This document shows positions 24,555 through 33,650 of a stretch of 64,000 bases of DNA, piece after piece. Position numbers and translations under genes: made by a program. The notes below the pieces were generated by a model, which saw nothing but the letters and a program-made list of their open reading frames with translations, was not told the origin of the DNA and made no database searches. Position 1 is the stretch's first letter; each line of letters opens with the position of its first letter. This DNA is from Aquipuribacter nitratireducens. Its GTDB lineage: Bacteria > Actinomycetota > Actinomycetes > Actinomycetales > JBBAYJ01. The stretch covers positions 62,001-126,000 of the forward strand of contig NZ_JBBEOG010000008.1 of assembly GCF_037860835.1 (NCBI RefSeq), in the 5' to 3' direction.

Positions 24555-25450
24555 GCGGCGGTCGTCGATCCGGCGTCGGGCCCGCTCGCGCGGGCGGTGA
24601 GCAGCGCACGACGCCGGGGGTCGAGGACGTCGCGGAGCGCGTCCCCGAGGAGGTTGAAGGCCAGGACGGTGATGAAGATCGCGAGACCGGGGAACACCGC
24701 CATCCACCACGCCTGCGTCATGAAGCCGCGCCCCTCGCTCAGCATGAGGCCCCACGACGCGTTCGGTGGCTGCGTGCCGAGGCTGAGGAAGGACAGCGCG
24801 GCCTCCGAGAGGATCGCGAACGCGAGGCTCACCGAGGTCTGGACGATGATCGGCGGGGCCGCGTTCGGCAGGACGTGGTGGAAGAGGATCCGCCGGTCCG
24901 GGGCACCCACCGACCGGGAGGCGCGCACGTACACCTCCTCGCTCACGGACAGGACGGCGGCGCGGGTGACGCGGGCGAAGATCGGCGTGTAGACGATGCC
25001 GATGGCGATCATCGCGTTCGTCGTCCCCGGGCCGAGCAGCGCGAGGACCGCGATGGCGAGGAGGATCGCGGGGAAGGCGAAGAGGACGTCCATGAACCGC
25101 ATGAGGACGGCGTCGAGCGGCCCCCGGTAGTAGCCGGCGAGGAGCCCGATGAGGGTCCCGGCCACGAGCGAGATGCCGACGGCGACGAAGCCGACCTGCA
25201 GGCTGACGGACGCCCCGAGGATCACCCGGTCGAGGACGTCCCTCCCGAGGTCGTCGGTGCCGAACGGGTGCTCGAGCGAGGGGGGCATGAGCCGGTTCGC
25301 CACGTCGATCTGGTTCGGGCCGCCGGGAACCAGGACGTCGTCGAAGAGGGCCACGAGGACGACGAGCCCGAGCACGACGAGACCGAACGCCCCGCCTCCG
25401 CGCTTCGCGGTGAGGACGAGGACCGCCCACGCGCGGCGCGCGCCGCTCAC
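24551..25450 (-). CDS. peptide/nickel-type ABC importer permease (OppC/DppC-like)
   Basis: 299 residues. An N-terminal membrane segment, the OppC_N motif LEHPFGTDDLGRDVLDRVIL (about 66-85), then five further segments with the coupling EAA-type loop RASRSVGAPDRRILFHHVLP. LSEAALSFLSLGTQPPNASW is the conserved C-subunit block near 225-245. It builds the inner-membrane pore with the OppB-like permease. The GTG start overlaps the previous stop as GTGA. The whole B-C-D-F chain has overlapping ends, so it is one transcript. Confidence 0.93.
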   Translation of the reverse strand: MSGARRAWAVLVLTAKRGGGAFGLVVLGLVVLVALFDDVLVPGGPNQIDVANRLMPPSLEHPFGTDDLGRDVLDRVILGASVSLQVGFVAVGISLVAGTLIGLLAGYYRGPLDAVLMRFMDVLFAFPAILLAIAVLALLGPGTTNAMIAIGIVYTPIFARVTRAAVLSVSEEVYVRASRSVGAPDRRILFHHVLPNAAPPIIVQTSVSLAFAILSEAALSFLSLGTQPPNASWGLMLSEGRGFMTQAWWMAVFPGLAIFITVLAFNLLGDALRDVLDPRRRALLTARASGPDAGSTTAA

Positions 25451-26388
25451 CGGGTGCCCACCCTCGGGTCGAGTGCGGCGTACGACAGGTCGACGAGGAG
25501 GTTGATGACGAGGAACACGACGGCGAACAGGAGCACCGCACCCTGCAGGAGCGGGAAGTCGCGGCTCTGGACCGCCTGCAGCGCGAGCTCGCCGAGCCCG
25601 GGGTAGCTGAAGACGATCTCGACGACGACGACGCCCGACAGCAGGTACGCGAGCTGGACGCCGACGACCGTGACGAACGGCAGGAGCGCGTTGCGCATGA
25701 CGTGCCAGCCGAGGACGGTCGGTCGGGTGAGGCCCTTGGAGCGCGCCGTGCGCACGTGCTCGGCGTCGGCGGCCTCGATGAGGGAGCTGCGGACGAAGCG
25801 GGTGAGGATGCTCCCGCTCGTCACGCCGACCGTGACCGCCGGGAGGATCACGGCCCGCAGCCACCCGGCCGGGTCCTCCGTCAGGGGGACGTAGCCGCCG
25901 GTCGGCAGCGCGAGGAGCGGCGCGACGAAGACGATGAGGAGGATCCCCATCCAGAAGTCGGGGATGCTGATCCCTGCCTGGCTGAACACGGTCGCGACGC
26001 CGTCGACCGTCGTCCGCGGCCGCAGCGCCGAGACGGTGCCGAGCGGGACGGCGATGAGGAGCGCGACGAGGATCGACATCCCGGCGAGGCTCAGCGTGGC
26101 GGGGAGCCGCTCGACGATGAGCGCGGTGACGGGGTCGCCGCTGCGGAAGCTCACCCCCAGGTCGCCCGTGAGCGCACCGGTGAACCACGTCCAGAACTGG
26201 ACGAGGACGGGCTGGTCGAGGCCCGACCGGGCGCGCAGCGCCGCCGCCGTCTCCTCGGTGTAACGGGTGCCGAGGGCGATCCGGACGGGGTCCCCCGGCA
26301 CCAGCTGGAGGATCGCGAACACGAGCACGGCGACACCGAGGAGCACCGCCGCGGCCTGGGCGACCCGGGAGAGCACATAGCTCCTCAT
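25447..26388 (-). CDS. peptide/nickel-type ABC importer permease (OppB/DppB-like)
   Basis: 313 residues. The opening MRSYVLSRVAQAAAVLLGVA and VLVFAILQLVPGDPVRIALG are the usual OppB start, with GLDQPVLVQFWTWFTGALTG following. Six membrane segments and the coupling loop RTARSKGLTRPTVLGWHVMRN are visible, with LLSGVVVVEIVFSYPGLGEL near 250 as the B-subunit hallmark. It pairs with the downstream OppC-like permease. The gene begins 42 bases after the substrate-binding protein gene, the only non-overlapping junction in the operon, which may allow separate expression of the more abundant binding protein. Confidence 0.93.
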   Translation of the reverse strand: MRSYVLSRVAQAAAVLLGVAVLVFAILQLVPGDPVRIALGTRYTEETAAALRARSGLDQPVLVQFWTWFTGALTGDLGVSFRSGDPVTALIVERLPATLSLAGMSILVALLIAVPLGTVSALRPRTTVDGVATVFSQAGISIPDFWMGILLIVFVAPLLALPTGGYVPLTEDPAGWLRAVILPAVTVGVTSGSILTRFVRSSLIEAADAEHVRTARSKGLTRPTVLGWHVMRNALLPFVTVVGVQLAYLLSGVVVVEIVFSYPGLGELALQAVQSRDFPLLQGAVLLFAVVFLVINLLVDLSYAALDPRVGTR

Positions 26389-26430
26389 CGCCGGGCCGCC
26401 GCCCGCTCCGCCCCACGCACGCGCGCCGCC

Positions 26431-28029
26431 TCAGCCGCCGAGCTGCACCGTGTCGAAGTTGATGGCGCGGTCCGGCCGCACCGTGTAGCCGGACAGGTCG
26501 CCGCTCCACGCCTGCACGACGTCCGGGTTGTAGTAGTAGAGGTACGACACCTCGTCGACGATGATCTCGACCGCCTGGTCGTACAGCTCCTTACGGGCGT
26601 CCTGGTCGGTCTCGGTCGAGGCCTGCTGGAGCAGCTCGTCGACCTGCTCGTTGCTGTAGCCCTGGAAGTTGAACCCGCCGTCGGTGAGGTGCTGGGCGTG
26701 GTAGTAGCCGAACGGGTCGAGGTTGCCGATCCACGACCACGAGAACGCGTCGAAGTCGCCCTCGCCCTGCCGCGAGAGGAAGGCGCCCTCCTCGACGGTG
26801 TCGGGCGTCGCGGTGACGCCGATCTCGGCCAGCTGGCTCGACAGCACCTCGGCGGCGGTGACGGCCTGCGGCGCCGTGCTCGGCACCATGATCTCGAAGG
26901 ACAGGTCCTCCACGCCGGCGTCGGCGAGCAGCTGCTCGGCCGCGGCCGCGTCGGCGGGGAAGGGTGCGTAGTCGCTGGCGAAGAAGGAGCCCTCGGGGAT
27001 CGCGGTCTGGTTCGCGGTCCCGGCGCCGAACGTCGCCGCCTCCGCGATGGCCTCGCGGTCGACCGCGGTCGCGATGGCCCGCCGGACGTCGACGTCGTCG
27101 AACGGCGGCTCCGTCGTGTCGAAGGCGACGTAGTAGTAGTCCGTCGAGCCGACCTGGCCGAGCTCGACGCCCTCCTCGCCCTCGAGGGTGGCGATGTCCT
27201 GCGGCGGCACGTTGTCGGTCCAGTCGATGTCGCCGTTGCGCAGCGCGGTGAGCGCGGCCGCGGACTCCGGCACGTAGCGGAACTCGACCCCCTCGACGAA
27301 CGGACCCTCGCCCCAGTACCCGTCGAACGCGGCGACCTCGGCGCCACCGGCGCTCGTCGACTCCAGCGTGAAGGGTCCGGTGCCGTTCGCCTCGTTCGCG
27401 AGGTCGAGGTCCTCCGCGGCGCCCTCCGGGAGGATCGCCATGCCCTTGAAGCCGCCGATGTTGGCGAGCAGGTTCGGCGTCGGCGCCGACAGGTTGAGGA
27501 CGACCGTCTGCGGGTCCGGGGTGTCGATCGACTCGACGTTGGCGAAGCGGAAGGAGTTCGCCAGCTGCTCGTCGATGATCCGGTTGTAGGAGTAGGCGAC
27601 GTCGGCGGAGTCGAACTCGCTGCCGTCGTGGAACGTCACGCCCTCACGCAGCGTGAACGTCCACGTGAGGCCGTCCTCACTCGTCTCCCACGACTCCGCG
27701 AGCGACGGCTCGAACGTGAGGTCCTCGGCGTTCGGCACGACGAGCGTGTCGTACACGTTCTCCAGCACCTGGAAGCTCGCGTACGCGCTCGTCGAGTGCG
27801 GGTCGAACTGGTCGGGGGTGCCGGTGATCGCCGCGACGAGCGTGCCGGTTGGCGCGTCACCCGTCGCGCCCCCTCCGGCCTCGTCCGTGGCGTCGGTGTC
27901 GGCGTCGGGTGCCTCCTCGAGGCCCTCGCCCTCCACGCCGCCACCGGTGCTGCAGGCGGCGAGGGCGAGTGCGGTGGCGGTGGCGGCGGCGAGCCGCACG
28001 AGAGCGCGGGAACGGGTCTGCAGACGCAC
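26431..28029 (-). CDS. extracellular solute-binding lipoprotein, family 5 (peptide/nickel type)
   Basis: 532 residues. The signal peptide ends in LALAACSTGG, with lipidated Cys26. An acidic Gly/Asp-rich linker reaches to about residue 60, followed by the SBP_bac_5 fold: LTFEPSLAESWETSEDGLTW, LREGVTFHDGSEFDSADVAY and the C-terminal lobe with VDVRRAIATAVDREAIAEAA. It captures peptides or similar solutes outside the cell for the B-C-D-F importer that follows. The GTG start has GGAGG about 15 bases upstream. It heads the five-gene operon and is divergent from the orphan sugar-type ATPase across 333 bases. Confidence 0.92.
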   Translation of the reverse strand: MRLQTRSRALVRLAAATATALALAACSTGGGVEGEGLEEAPDADTDATDEAGGGATGDAPTGTLVAAITGTPDQFDPHSTSAYASFQVLENVYDTLVVPNAEDLTFEPSLAESWETSEDGLTWTFTLREGVTFHDGSEFDSADVAYSYNRIIDEQLANSFRFANVESIDTPDPQTVVLNLSAPTPNLLANIGGFKGMAILPEGAAEDLDLANEANGTGPFTLESTSAGGAEVAAFDGYWGEGPFVEGVEFRYVPESAAALTALRNGDIDWTDNVPPQDIATLEGEEGVELGQVGSTDYYYVAFDTTEPPFDDVDVRRAIATAVDREAIAEAATFGAGTANQTAIPEGSFFASDYAPFPADAAAAEQLLADAGVEDLSFEIMVPSTAPQAVTAAEVLSSQLAEIGVTATPDTVEEGAFLSRQGEGDFDAFSWSWIGNLDPFGYYHAQHLTDGGFNFQGYSNEQVDELLQQASTETDQDARKELYDQAVEIIVDEVSYLYYYNPDVVQAWSGDLSGYTVRPDRAINFDTVQLGG

Positions 28030-28362
28030 GGTGGCACCTTCCTCCGGCCGGAGATGAACCCTTCATCCCTAGCGAAGCGGGACGGACCGGGCGACCTGAG
28101 GCCGCTGCCCCCGCGCCTTCGTTACCGGTTCTCCATCTTTCACATACGCAGAGTGACCGGATGTGACGGAGTCGTGCTGGACCTCGTCGTGCCGATCGGG
28201 CAGGATCACGGGGGTCGGGACACAGCCGTCCGACTCCCTGCGACGAGGCACACACCCCCTTCGCCGGCCGACGACGGCTCCCGGCGGGAGGCCCGGGACC
28301 CCGGGCAGCCTTCACGACGGATCGTCCGGCACGTACCTGCCGGTGAAGGGAATGGCACAGCC
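28030..28362. other. 333-base divergent regulatory region
   Basis: Gap between the leftward binding-protein gene and the rightward ATPase gene. No coding signal. It is less GC-rich in the middle (about 28120-28160, around CTCCATCTTTCACATACGCA), where promoters are likely. I see no clear operator. Confidence 0.4.
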
Positions 28363-29484
<1,122 letters not shown>

Positions 29485-29516
29485 CGGGGTAGCGCCACCG
29501 CTCCGGTGGACCAGTT

Positions 29517-29551
29517 GACGACGGGCGTCCCGCCACGGGGCGCCCGTCGTC
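29517..29551 (+). terminator. terminator hairpin after the orphan ATPase gene
   Basis: 15-base arms (GACGACGGGCGTCCC and its complement with one mismatch) around GCCAC. A smaller perfect hairpin CCACCG-CTC-CGGTGG lies just before it at 29495-29509. Confidence 0.7.
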
Positions 29552-29585
29552 GCGTCCGCGGCCGAGCCAGGGAAGGATGTGCGCC

Positions 29586-30836
29586 GTGAGCACCGCCCTC
29601 GAGATCACGTCGACCACCCCGGAGAGCGGGCTGCTCGACCTGCCGTGGGAGGTGCCGCTCGAGGAGTGGCCGGAGGAGCGGATCGCCGCCCTCCCCCGCG
29701 GCATCAGCCGGCACGTCGTGCGCTTCGTCCGCCTCGGCGGTCGCGTGTACGCGATCAAGGAGATCAACGAGCCCATCGCGCGGCGCGAGTACCAGATGCT
29801 GCGCAACCTCCGCCGGCTGCAGGTGCCCTCGGTCGAGCCCGCCGCGGTCGTGTCGGGTCGCGTGTCCGCCGACGGCGAGCCGCTCGAGGCGGCGCTCATC
29901 ACCCGGCACCTGCAGTTCTCGCTGCCGTACCGGGCGCTGTTCAGCCAGACCCTGCGCCCGGACACGGCCACCCGCCTCATCGACGCGCTCGCCGTCCTGC
30001 TCGTGCGCCTTCACCTCCAGGGCTTCTACTGGGGCGACGTCTCCCTGTCGAACACCCTCTTCCGCCGCGACGCCGGCGAGTTCGCCGCGTACCTCGTCGA
30101 CGCCGAGACCGGCGAGCTCTACCCGCAGCTGTCCGCGGGGCAGAGGAGCTACGACGTCGACCTCGCGCGCGTCAACATCGCCGGGGAGATGTTCGACCTG
30201 CAGGCGGGAGAGCTCCTCGACGAGGACTTCGACCCCATCGCGGCCAGCGACCGCATCGTCGACCGCTACACGTCCCTGTGGGCCGAGCTCACGGACGAGG
30301 AGGAGTTCGACCGCGTCGAGCGCTGGCGCGTCGACGCCCGCATCCGCCGGCTCAACGAGCTCGGCTTCGACGTCGGCGAGCTCGCCCTCACGACCGACTT
30401 CACCGGCACGACGGTCCACATCCAGCCGAAGGTCGTCGACGCCGGGCACCACACGCGCCGGCTGCTCCGGCTCACGGGCCTCGACGTGGAGGAGAACCAG
30501 GCCCGCCGCCTCCTCAACGACATGGACTCCTTCGCCGCGGCCAACGACATGCAGGGCGAGGAGGAGGAGATCGTCGCCCACACGTGGCTGACGACGGTCT
30601 TCGAGCCCGTGACGCGCGCCGTGCCCCCGCAGCTGCGCGGCAAGCTCGAGCCCGCCGAGGTCTTCCACGAGGTGCTCCAGCACCGCTGGTACCTGTCGGA
30701 GGCCGCCGGGCACGACGTCGGCCTGGACGAGGCGATCCGGCACTACATGACGGACGAGCTCGTGCACCGCCGCGACGAGAAGGCCGTGCTCGGCGGGGTC
30801 GACACCGAGCCGATCCCGATCGTCACCGAGTACTGA
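29586..30836 (+). CDS. DUF4032 protein with kinase-like N-terminal fold
   Basis: 416 residues. The first half resembles lipopolysaccharide-type small-molecule kinases: AIKEIN supplies a lysine, HLQGFYWGDVSLSNTLF (about 140-156) has the catalytic-loop Asp and Asn, and YLVDAETGEL takes the place of DFG. The second half is the DUF4032 domain, ending with VFHEVLQHRWYLSEAAGHDV and AIRHYMTDELVHRRDE. The substrate is unknown. The GTG was preferred over the ATG nine bases earlier, because GGGAAGGATG sits at better spacing from it. A single-gene transcript is likely between two hairpin-bearing gaps. Confidence 0.78.
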   Translation: MSTALEITSTTPESGLLDLPWEVPLEEWPEERIAALPRGISRHVVRFVRLGGRVYAIKEINEPIARREYQMLRNLRRLQVPSVEPAAVVSGRVSADGEPLEAALITRHLQFSLPYRALFSQTLRPDTATRLIDALAVLLVRLHLQGFYWGDVSLSNTLFRRDAGEFAAYLVDAETGELYPQLSAGQRSYDVDLARVNIAGEMFDLQAGELLDEDFDPIAASDRIVDRYTSLWAELTDEEEFDRVERWRVDARIRRLNELGFDVGELALTTDFTGTTVHIQPKVVDAGHHTRRLLRLTGLDVEENQARRLLNDMDSFAAANDMQGEEEEIVAHTWLTTVFEPVTRAVPPQLRGKLEPAEVFHEVLQHRWYLSEAAGHDVGLDEAIRHYMTDELVHRRDEKAVLGGVDTEPIPIVTEY

Positions 30837-30864
30837 GCTCGAGCCCGTCCGGCGGCTCCCGCGA

Positions 30865-30986
30865 GTGGGACGTTCTGCTCGCGGCCGGGACGACATCGGT
30901 CGCCGGGGCCGCCCCGGACCCCGAAGACGTCCCAGTCGCCCGAGCAACGTCCCAGTCGCCCGAGCAGCGTCCCAGTCGCCCGCGCC
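30865..30986. repeat. intergenic repeat element, copy 1
   Basis: Element with GTGGGACGTT at its left edge, GGGACGAC 22 bases on, and 62 bases from the left edge three copies of (A/G)CGTCCCAGTCG at 20-base pitch (30927, 30947, 30967). The left and right parts are complementary (GGGACGT/ACGTCCC). A second copy with identical internal spacings lies at 32495. Confidence 0.8.
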
Positions 30987-30990
30987 GGGC

Positions 30991-31656
30991 TCAGGTCGCG
31001 GGCACGCCGAGCTCGTCGAGCAGGTGCCGGACGCGCCGCTCGATCTCGTCGCGGACCGGACGGACCTCGTCGACGCCCTTGCCGGCGGGGTCCTCGAGGA
31101 CCCAGTCCTCGTACCGTGTGCCGGGGAAGATCGGGCAGGCGTCACCGCAGCCCATGCTGACGACGACGTCGGCCGCGCGGACGGTCTCCTCGGTCCAGGG
31201 CTTGGGGAACTCGTGCGAGATGTCGATCCCGCGCTCGCGCATCGCCTCGACCGCGGCCGGGTTGACCCGGGACCCCGGTTCGGAGCCACCGGACCACGCG
31301 ATCGCCCGCTCGCCGGCGAGGTGCTGGAAGAAGCCGAGTGCCATCTGCGAGCGCCCCGCGTTGTGGACGCAGAGGAACAGCACCGTCGGCACGCCGTCGT
31401 CGTGCCGGCCCTCGATCCTCGCGAGGGCGCGCAGGCGCTGGCGGGCGAACCGCTCGGCGATGAGCGGGAGGTAGCGGGTGACGGTGGCGGGGCCGGCGAG
31501 CTGGTCGTAGCTCGTCACGAGGAACCGCTCGATGGTCTCCGCGCCGTAGACGCCGACGAAGTCCTCGGCGAGGCGGGTCGCGGCGGTCCGCAGCGCGAGC
31601 TGCTGGTCGAGCTCGATGCCGGCCCGCTGGTGGAGGGCCTGGAGGGTCTCGGTCAT
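30991..31656 (-). CDS. arsenate reductase / low-molecular-weight phosphatase with helical N-domain
   Basis: 221 residues. Residues 1-85 form an all-helical domain (LRTAATRLAEDFVGVYGAET, YLPLIAERFARQRLRALARI) like the three-helix dimerisation domain seen in actinobacterial arsenate reductases. The catalytic domain starts at VLFLCVHNAGRSQMA with Cys96 and Arg102 (CX5R). SMGCGDACPIFPG and EDWVLEDPAGKG supply the second thiols and the general-acid loop typical of ArsC. It should reduce arsenate to arsenite with thioredoxin or mycothiol, though phosphatase activity is possible. Its ATG overlaps the stop of the ArsR-fusion gene by four bases. No arsenite pump is encoded in the window. Confidence 0.85.
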   Translation of the reverse strand: MTETLQALHQRAGIELDQQLALRTAATRLAEDFVGVYGAETIERFLVTSYDQLAGPATVTRYLPLIAERFARQRLRALARIEGRHDDGVPTVLFLCVHNAGRSQMALGFFQHLAGERAIAWSGGSEPGSRVNPAAVEAMRERGIDISHEFPKPWTEETVRAADVVVSMGCGDACPIFPGTRYEDWVLEDPAGKGVDEVRPVRDEIERRVRHLLDELGVPAT

Positions 31657-32348
31657 GGCGAGGTGCTCCTTGTGGGTCGACGGCGGGACCCGGTGAGGGC
31701 GCGCCCGAGCCGGTCGACCCGGGCGCTGATGTCGGCGAAGGCGCCTTCGAATGCCGCCTCGTCGCCGGTGCGGACGGGGTCCGGTACCGACCAGTGGAGG
31801 TCGACGGGGCGGGCGGCGGCGAGCGACGACTCGTAGGCGCTGTCGCAGACGGCCACGACGAGGTCCCCCTCACGCAGGACGTCGTCGACGTGGGCGGGCG
31901 TGCGACCGCCCAGGTCGAGCCCGTGACGTGCCGCGACGGCGACCGCTCCCGGGTGCACCTCCGCGGCGGGCTCGGTGCCGGCGCTGGCGGTGGGTACGCC
32001 GACCGCGCGGCTGAGGGCCACCGCGGCGAGGTGGGAGCGCGCGGAGCTGTGGGTGCAGACGAAGACGACCCGGGGGGCGGGACGGACGCCCGGCTCGGCG
32101 GCGTCGGCGAGCAGGGTGACGTAGGTGCGGCGCGCGTCGCCCTCCGAGCGACGGCGCGCGACGACGCCGGCGACCTCGAGGACCTTGAGGTGGTGGGCGA
32201 GGAGGTTGGACGTGACCCCGAGCGTGCCTGCCAGCTCGCCGGGGGCGAGGTCACCCACGGCGAGGAGGTCGACGACCTGCAACCGGGTCTCGTCGGCGAG
32301 CGCGGCGTGCACCCTGGCCCGGCGGGCGAGGTCGTGACGCCGTTCCAC
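31653..32348 (-). CDS. ArsR-family regulator fused to a low-molecular-weight phosphatase/ArsC domain
   Basis: 231 residues. The winged helix-turn-helix domain (1-80) reads LADETRLQVVDLLAVGDLAP and LGVTSNLLAHHLKVLEVAGV. The second domain (92-225) begins RVVFVCTHSSARSHLAAVAL with Cys98 and Arg104 of CX5R, and has SAGTEPAAEVHPGAVAVA and VAVCDSAYESSL, all like arsenate reductases and protein tyrosine phosphatases. The metal-binding cysteine pair of classical ArsR is not seen, so sensing may be done by the fused domain. It heads a two-gene operon and probably represses it through the inverted repeats just upstream. GTG start, leaderless. Confidence 0.85.
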   Translation of the reverse strand: MERRHDLARRARVHAALADETRLQVVDLLAVGDLAPGELAGTLGVTSNLLAHHLKVLEVAGVVARRRSEGDARRTYVTLLADAAEPGVRPAPRVVFVCTHSSARSHLAAVALSRAVGVPTASAGTEPAAEVHPGAVAVAARHGLDLGGRTPAHVDDVLREGDLVVAVCDSAYESSLAAARPVDLHWSVPDPVRTGDEAAFEGAFADISARVDRLGRALTGSRRRPTRSTSP

Positions 32349-32354
32349 GAGCGG

Positions 32355-32393
32355 AGCATCTCACTCGACAATCATTGAGTCAACGAACCTTGA
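32355..32393 (-). promoter_or_regulatory. leaderless promoter and operator of the arsR-arsC operon
   Basis: Read leftward: -35 TTGACT (32378-32383), 17-base spacer, -10 GATGCT (32355-32360), then six bases to the GTG. The imperfect palindrome ACTCGACAATCATTGAGT (32363-32380) fills the spacer, and TCAA-N6-TTGA (32380-32393) covers the -35. A repressor bound there would block polymerase. Confidence 0.65.
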
Positions 32394-32494
32394 GCGGAAC
32401 TGCACTGCTCGCTCGCAGTGCACCAGGTGTTGGCGGTGCCGTCACCACCGCCGCGGGCGGGCGGGCTGAGCCGCCCGCTCCGCGCCGTTGCTGG

Positions 32495-32607
32495 GTGGGA
32501 CGTTGCCGTCCCGAGCGGGACGACTTCGGGCTCGACGAGGGCTACCGACCCCGGGAACGTCCCAGTCGGTGGGCTCACGTCCCAGTCGGCGGGGAACCGT
32601 CCCCCGC
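32495..32607. repeat. intergenic repeat element, copy 2
   Basis: Same orientation and same spacings as copy 1: GTGGGACGTT at 32495, GGGACGAC 22 bases on, ACGTCCCAGTCG at 32557 (62 bases on) and 32577 (20 bases further), plus a degenerate third unit ACCGTCCCC near 32596. It lies downstream of rlmB. Confidence 0.78.
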
Positions 32608-32627
32608 GGCCTGCTCGCCCGGGCGCG

Positions 32628-33650
32628 TCAGCGCTGCTGGGCCACCGCGTAGAGCACGATCCCGGCGGCGACGCCGGCGTTGAGCGACTCCGTCGCCGCG
32701 GCCATCGGGATCGACACGACGACGTCGCACGTCTCGCGGACGAGGCGCGAGAGCCCCTCCCCCTCGGCACCGACGACGAGCACGACCCCGGTGCCGCTCA
32801 CGTCGAGCTCCGGCAGGTCGACCTCGCCGTGCGCGTCGAGGCCGACGACCATGAGGCCCGCCTTCTGGTAGTCCTGCAGCGTCCGGGTGAGGTTGCCCGC
32901 GCGGGCGACCGGCACCCGGACCGCCGCACCCGCGCTCGACTTCCACGCCCCCGCCGTCATGCCGACGCTGCGCCGCGACGGCACGACGACCCCGGCGGCG
33001 CCGAAGGCCCCCGCCGAGCGGACGACGGCCCCGAGGTTCCGGGGGTCGGTGATGCCGTCGAGCGCGACGACGAGGACGTCGTCGCGGCGCCGGCCGTGGA
33101 GCAGGTCGGCGGGGTCGGCGTAGGCGTACGGCGGGATCTGGAGCGCGACCCCCTGGTGGACGGCGCCGTCGGTGAGCCGGTCGAGGTCGTGCTTGGCGAC
33201 CGGCAGGACGGGCATGCCGGCGTCGGACGCCGCCCGCACCGCCTCCCTGACGCGCGCGTCGGACTCGACGGTGTCCTGCAGGTAGAGCCCGGTGGCGGGT
33301 ACGCCCGCCCGCAGGGCCTCCACCACGGAGTTGCGGCCCGCGACGTACTCCGCGCCGGTCCCGGCACGCCGTCGCTGGCCGGCGGCGCCGGGCCGGGCGG
33401 ACGACCGCGCGCCCGGTCGGGCGGAGCCGCCCTTGCGCATGCCCGCCCGCGACCGCGCATCGCGCTCGGCCTTGGCCGCGGCGCGCTCGCGGGCGACCTT
33501 GCGGTCGTGCGCGGGGTGGGAGACGCGGTCCTCCGCCTTCGGCGTCGGGCCCTTGCCCTCGAGCGCCCGCCGGCGGTTGCCGCCGCTGCCGACGGTCGGT
33601 CCCTTGCCGCCCTTGCGGACCGCGCCGCGGCGCTTGGAGTTGCCTGCCAT
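32628..33650 (-). CDS. rlmB: 23S rRNA 2'-O-ribose methyltransferase of the TrmH/SpoU family
   Basis: 340 residues. The N-terminal 100 residues are very basic and low in complexity ([15 protein letters not shown] onward), as is usual for actinobacterial members, then the substrate-binding domain starts at [23 protein letters not shown] knot motifs are [20 protein letters not shown] (motif 1), [18 protein letters not shown] (motif 2) and [20 protein letters not shown] (motif 3). It methylates a guanosine ribose in 23S rRNA (G2251 in E. coli RlmB) using S-adenosylmethionine. The ATG shares one base with the stop of cysS (TGATG), and AGGAGCC lies before it. cysS-rlmB is a conserved actinobacterial pair. 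Confidence 0.92.
   Translation of the reverse strand: MAGNSKRRGAVRKGGKGPTVGSGGNRRRALEGKGPTPKAEDRVSHPAHDRKVARERAAAKAERDARSRAGMRKGGSARPGARSSARPGAAGQRRRAGTGAEYVAGRNSVVEALRAGVPATGLYLQDTVESDARVREAVRAASDAGMPVLPVAKHDLDRLTDGAVHQGVALQIPPYAYADPADLLHGRRRDDVLVVALDGITDPRNLGAVVRSAGAFGAAGVVVPSRRSVGMTAGAWKSSAGAAVRVPVARAGNLTRTLQDYQKAGLMVVGLDAHGEVDLPELDVSGTGVVLVVGAEGEGLSRLVRETCDVVVSIPMAAATESLNAGVAAGIVLYAVAQQR

Noticed and set aside
25702-28362. A rightward frame of more than 800 codons opposite the peptide importer genes, joined to the orphan ATPase
   Set aside because: Its text is Arg/Glu/Val-rich antisense shadow of the importer genes with no family similarity; the real gene begins at 28363.
30865-32607. 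Arsenate operon as a transposon with inverted terminal repeats
   Set aside because: The flanking repeats are in direct orientation, no transposase is present and no target-site duplication could be seen.
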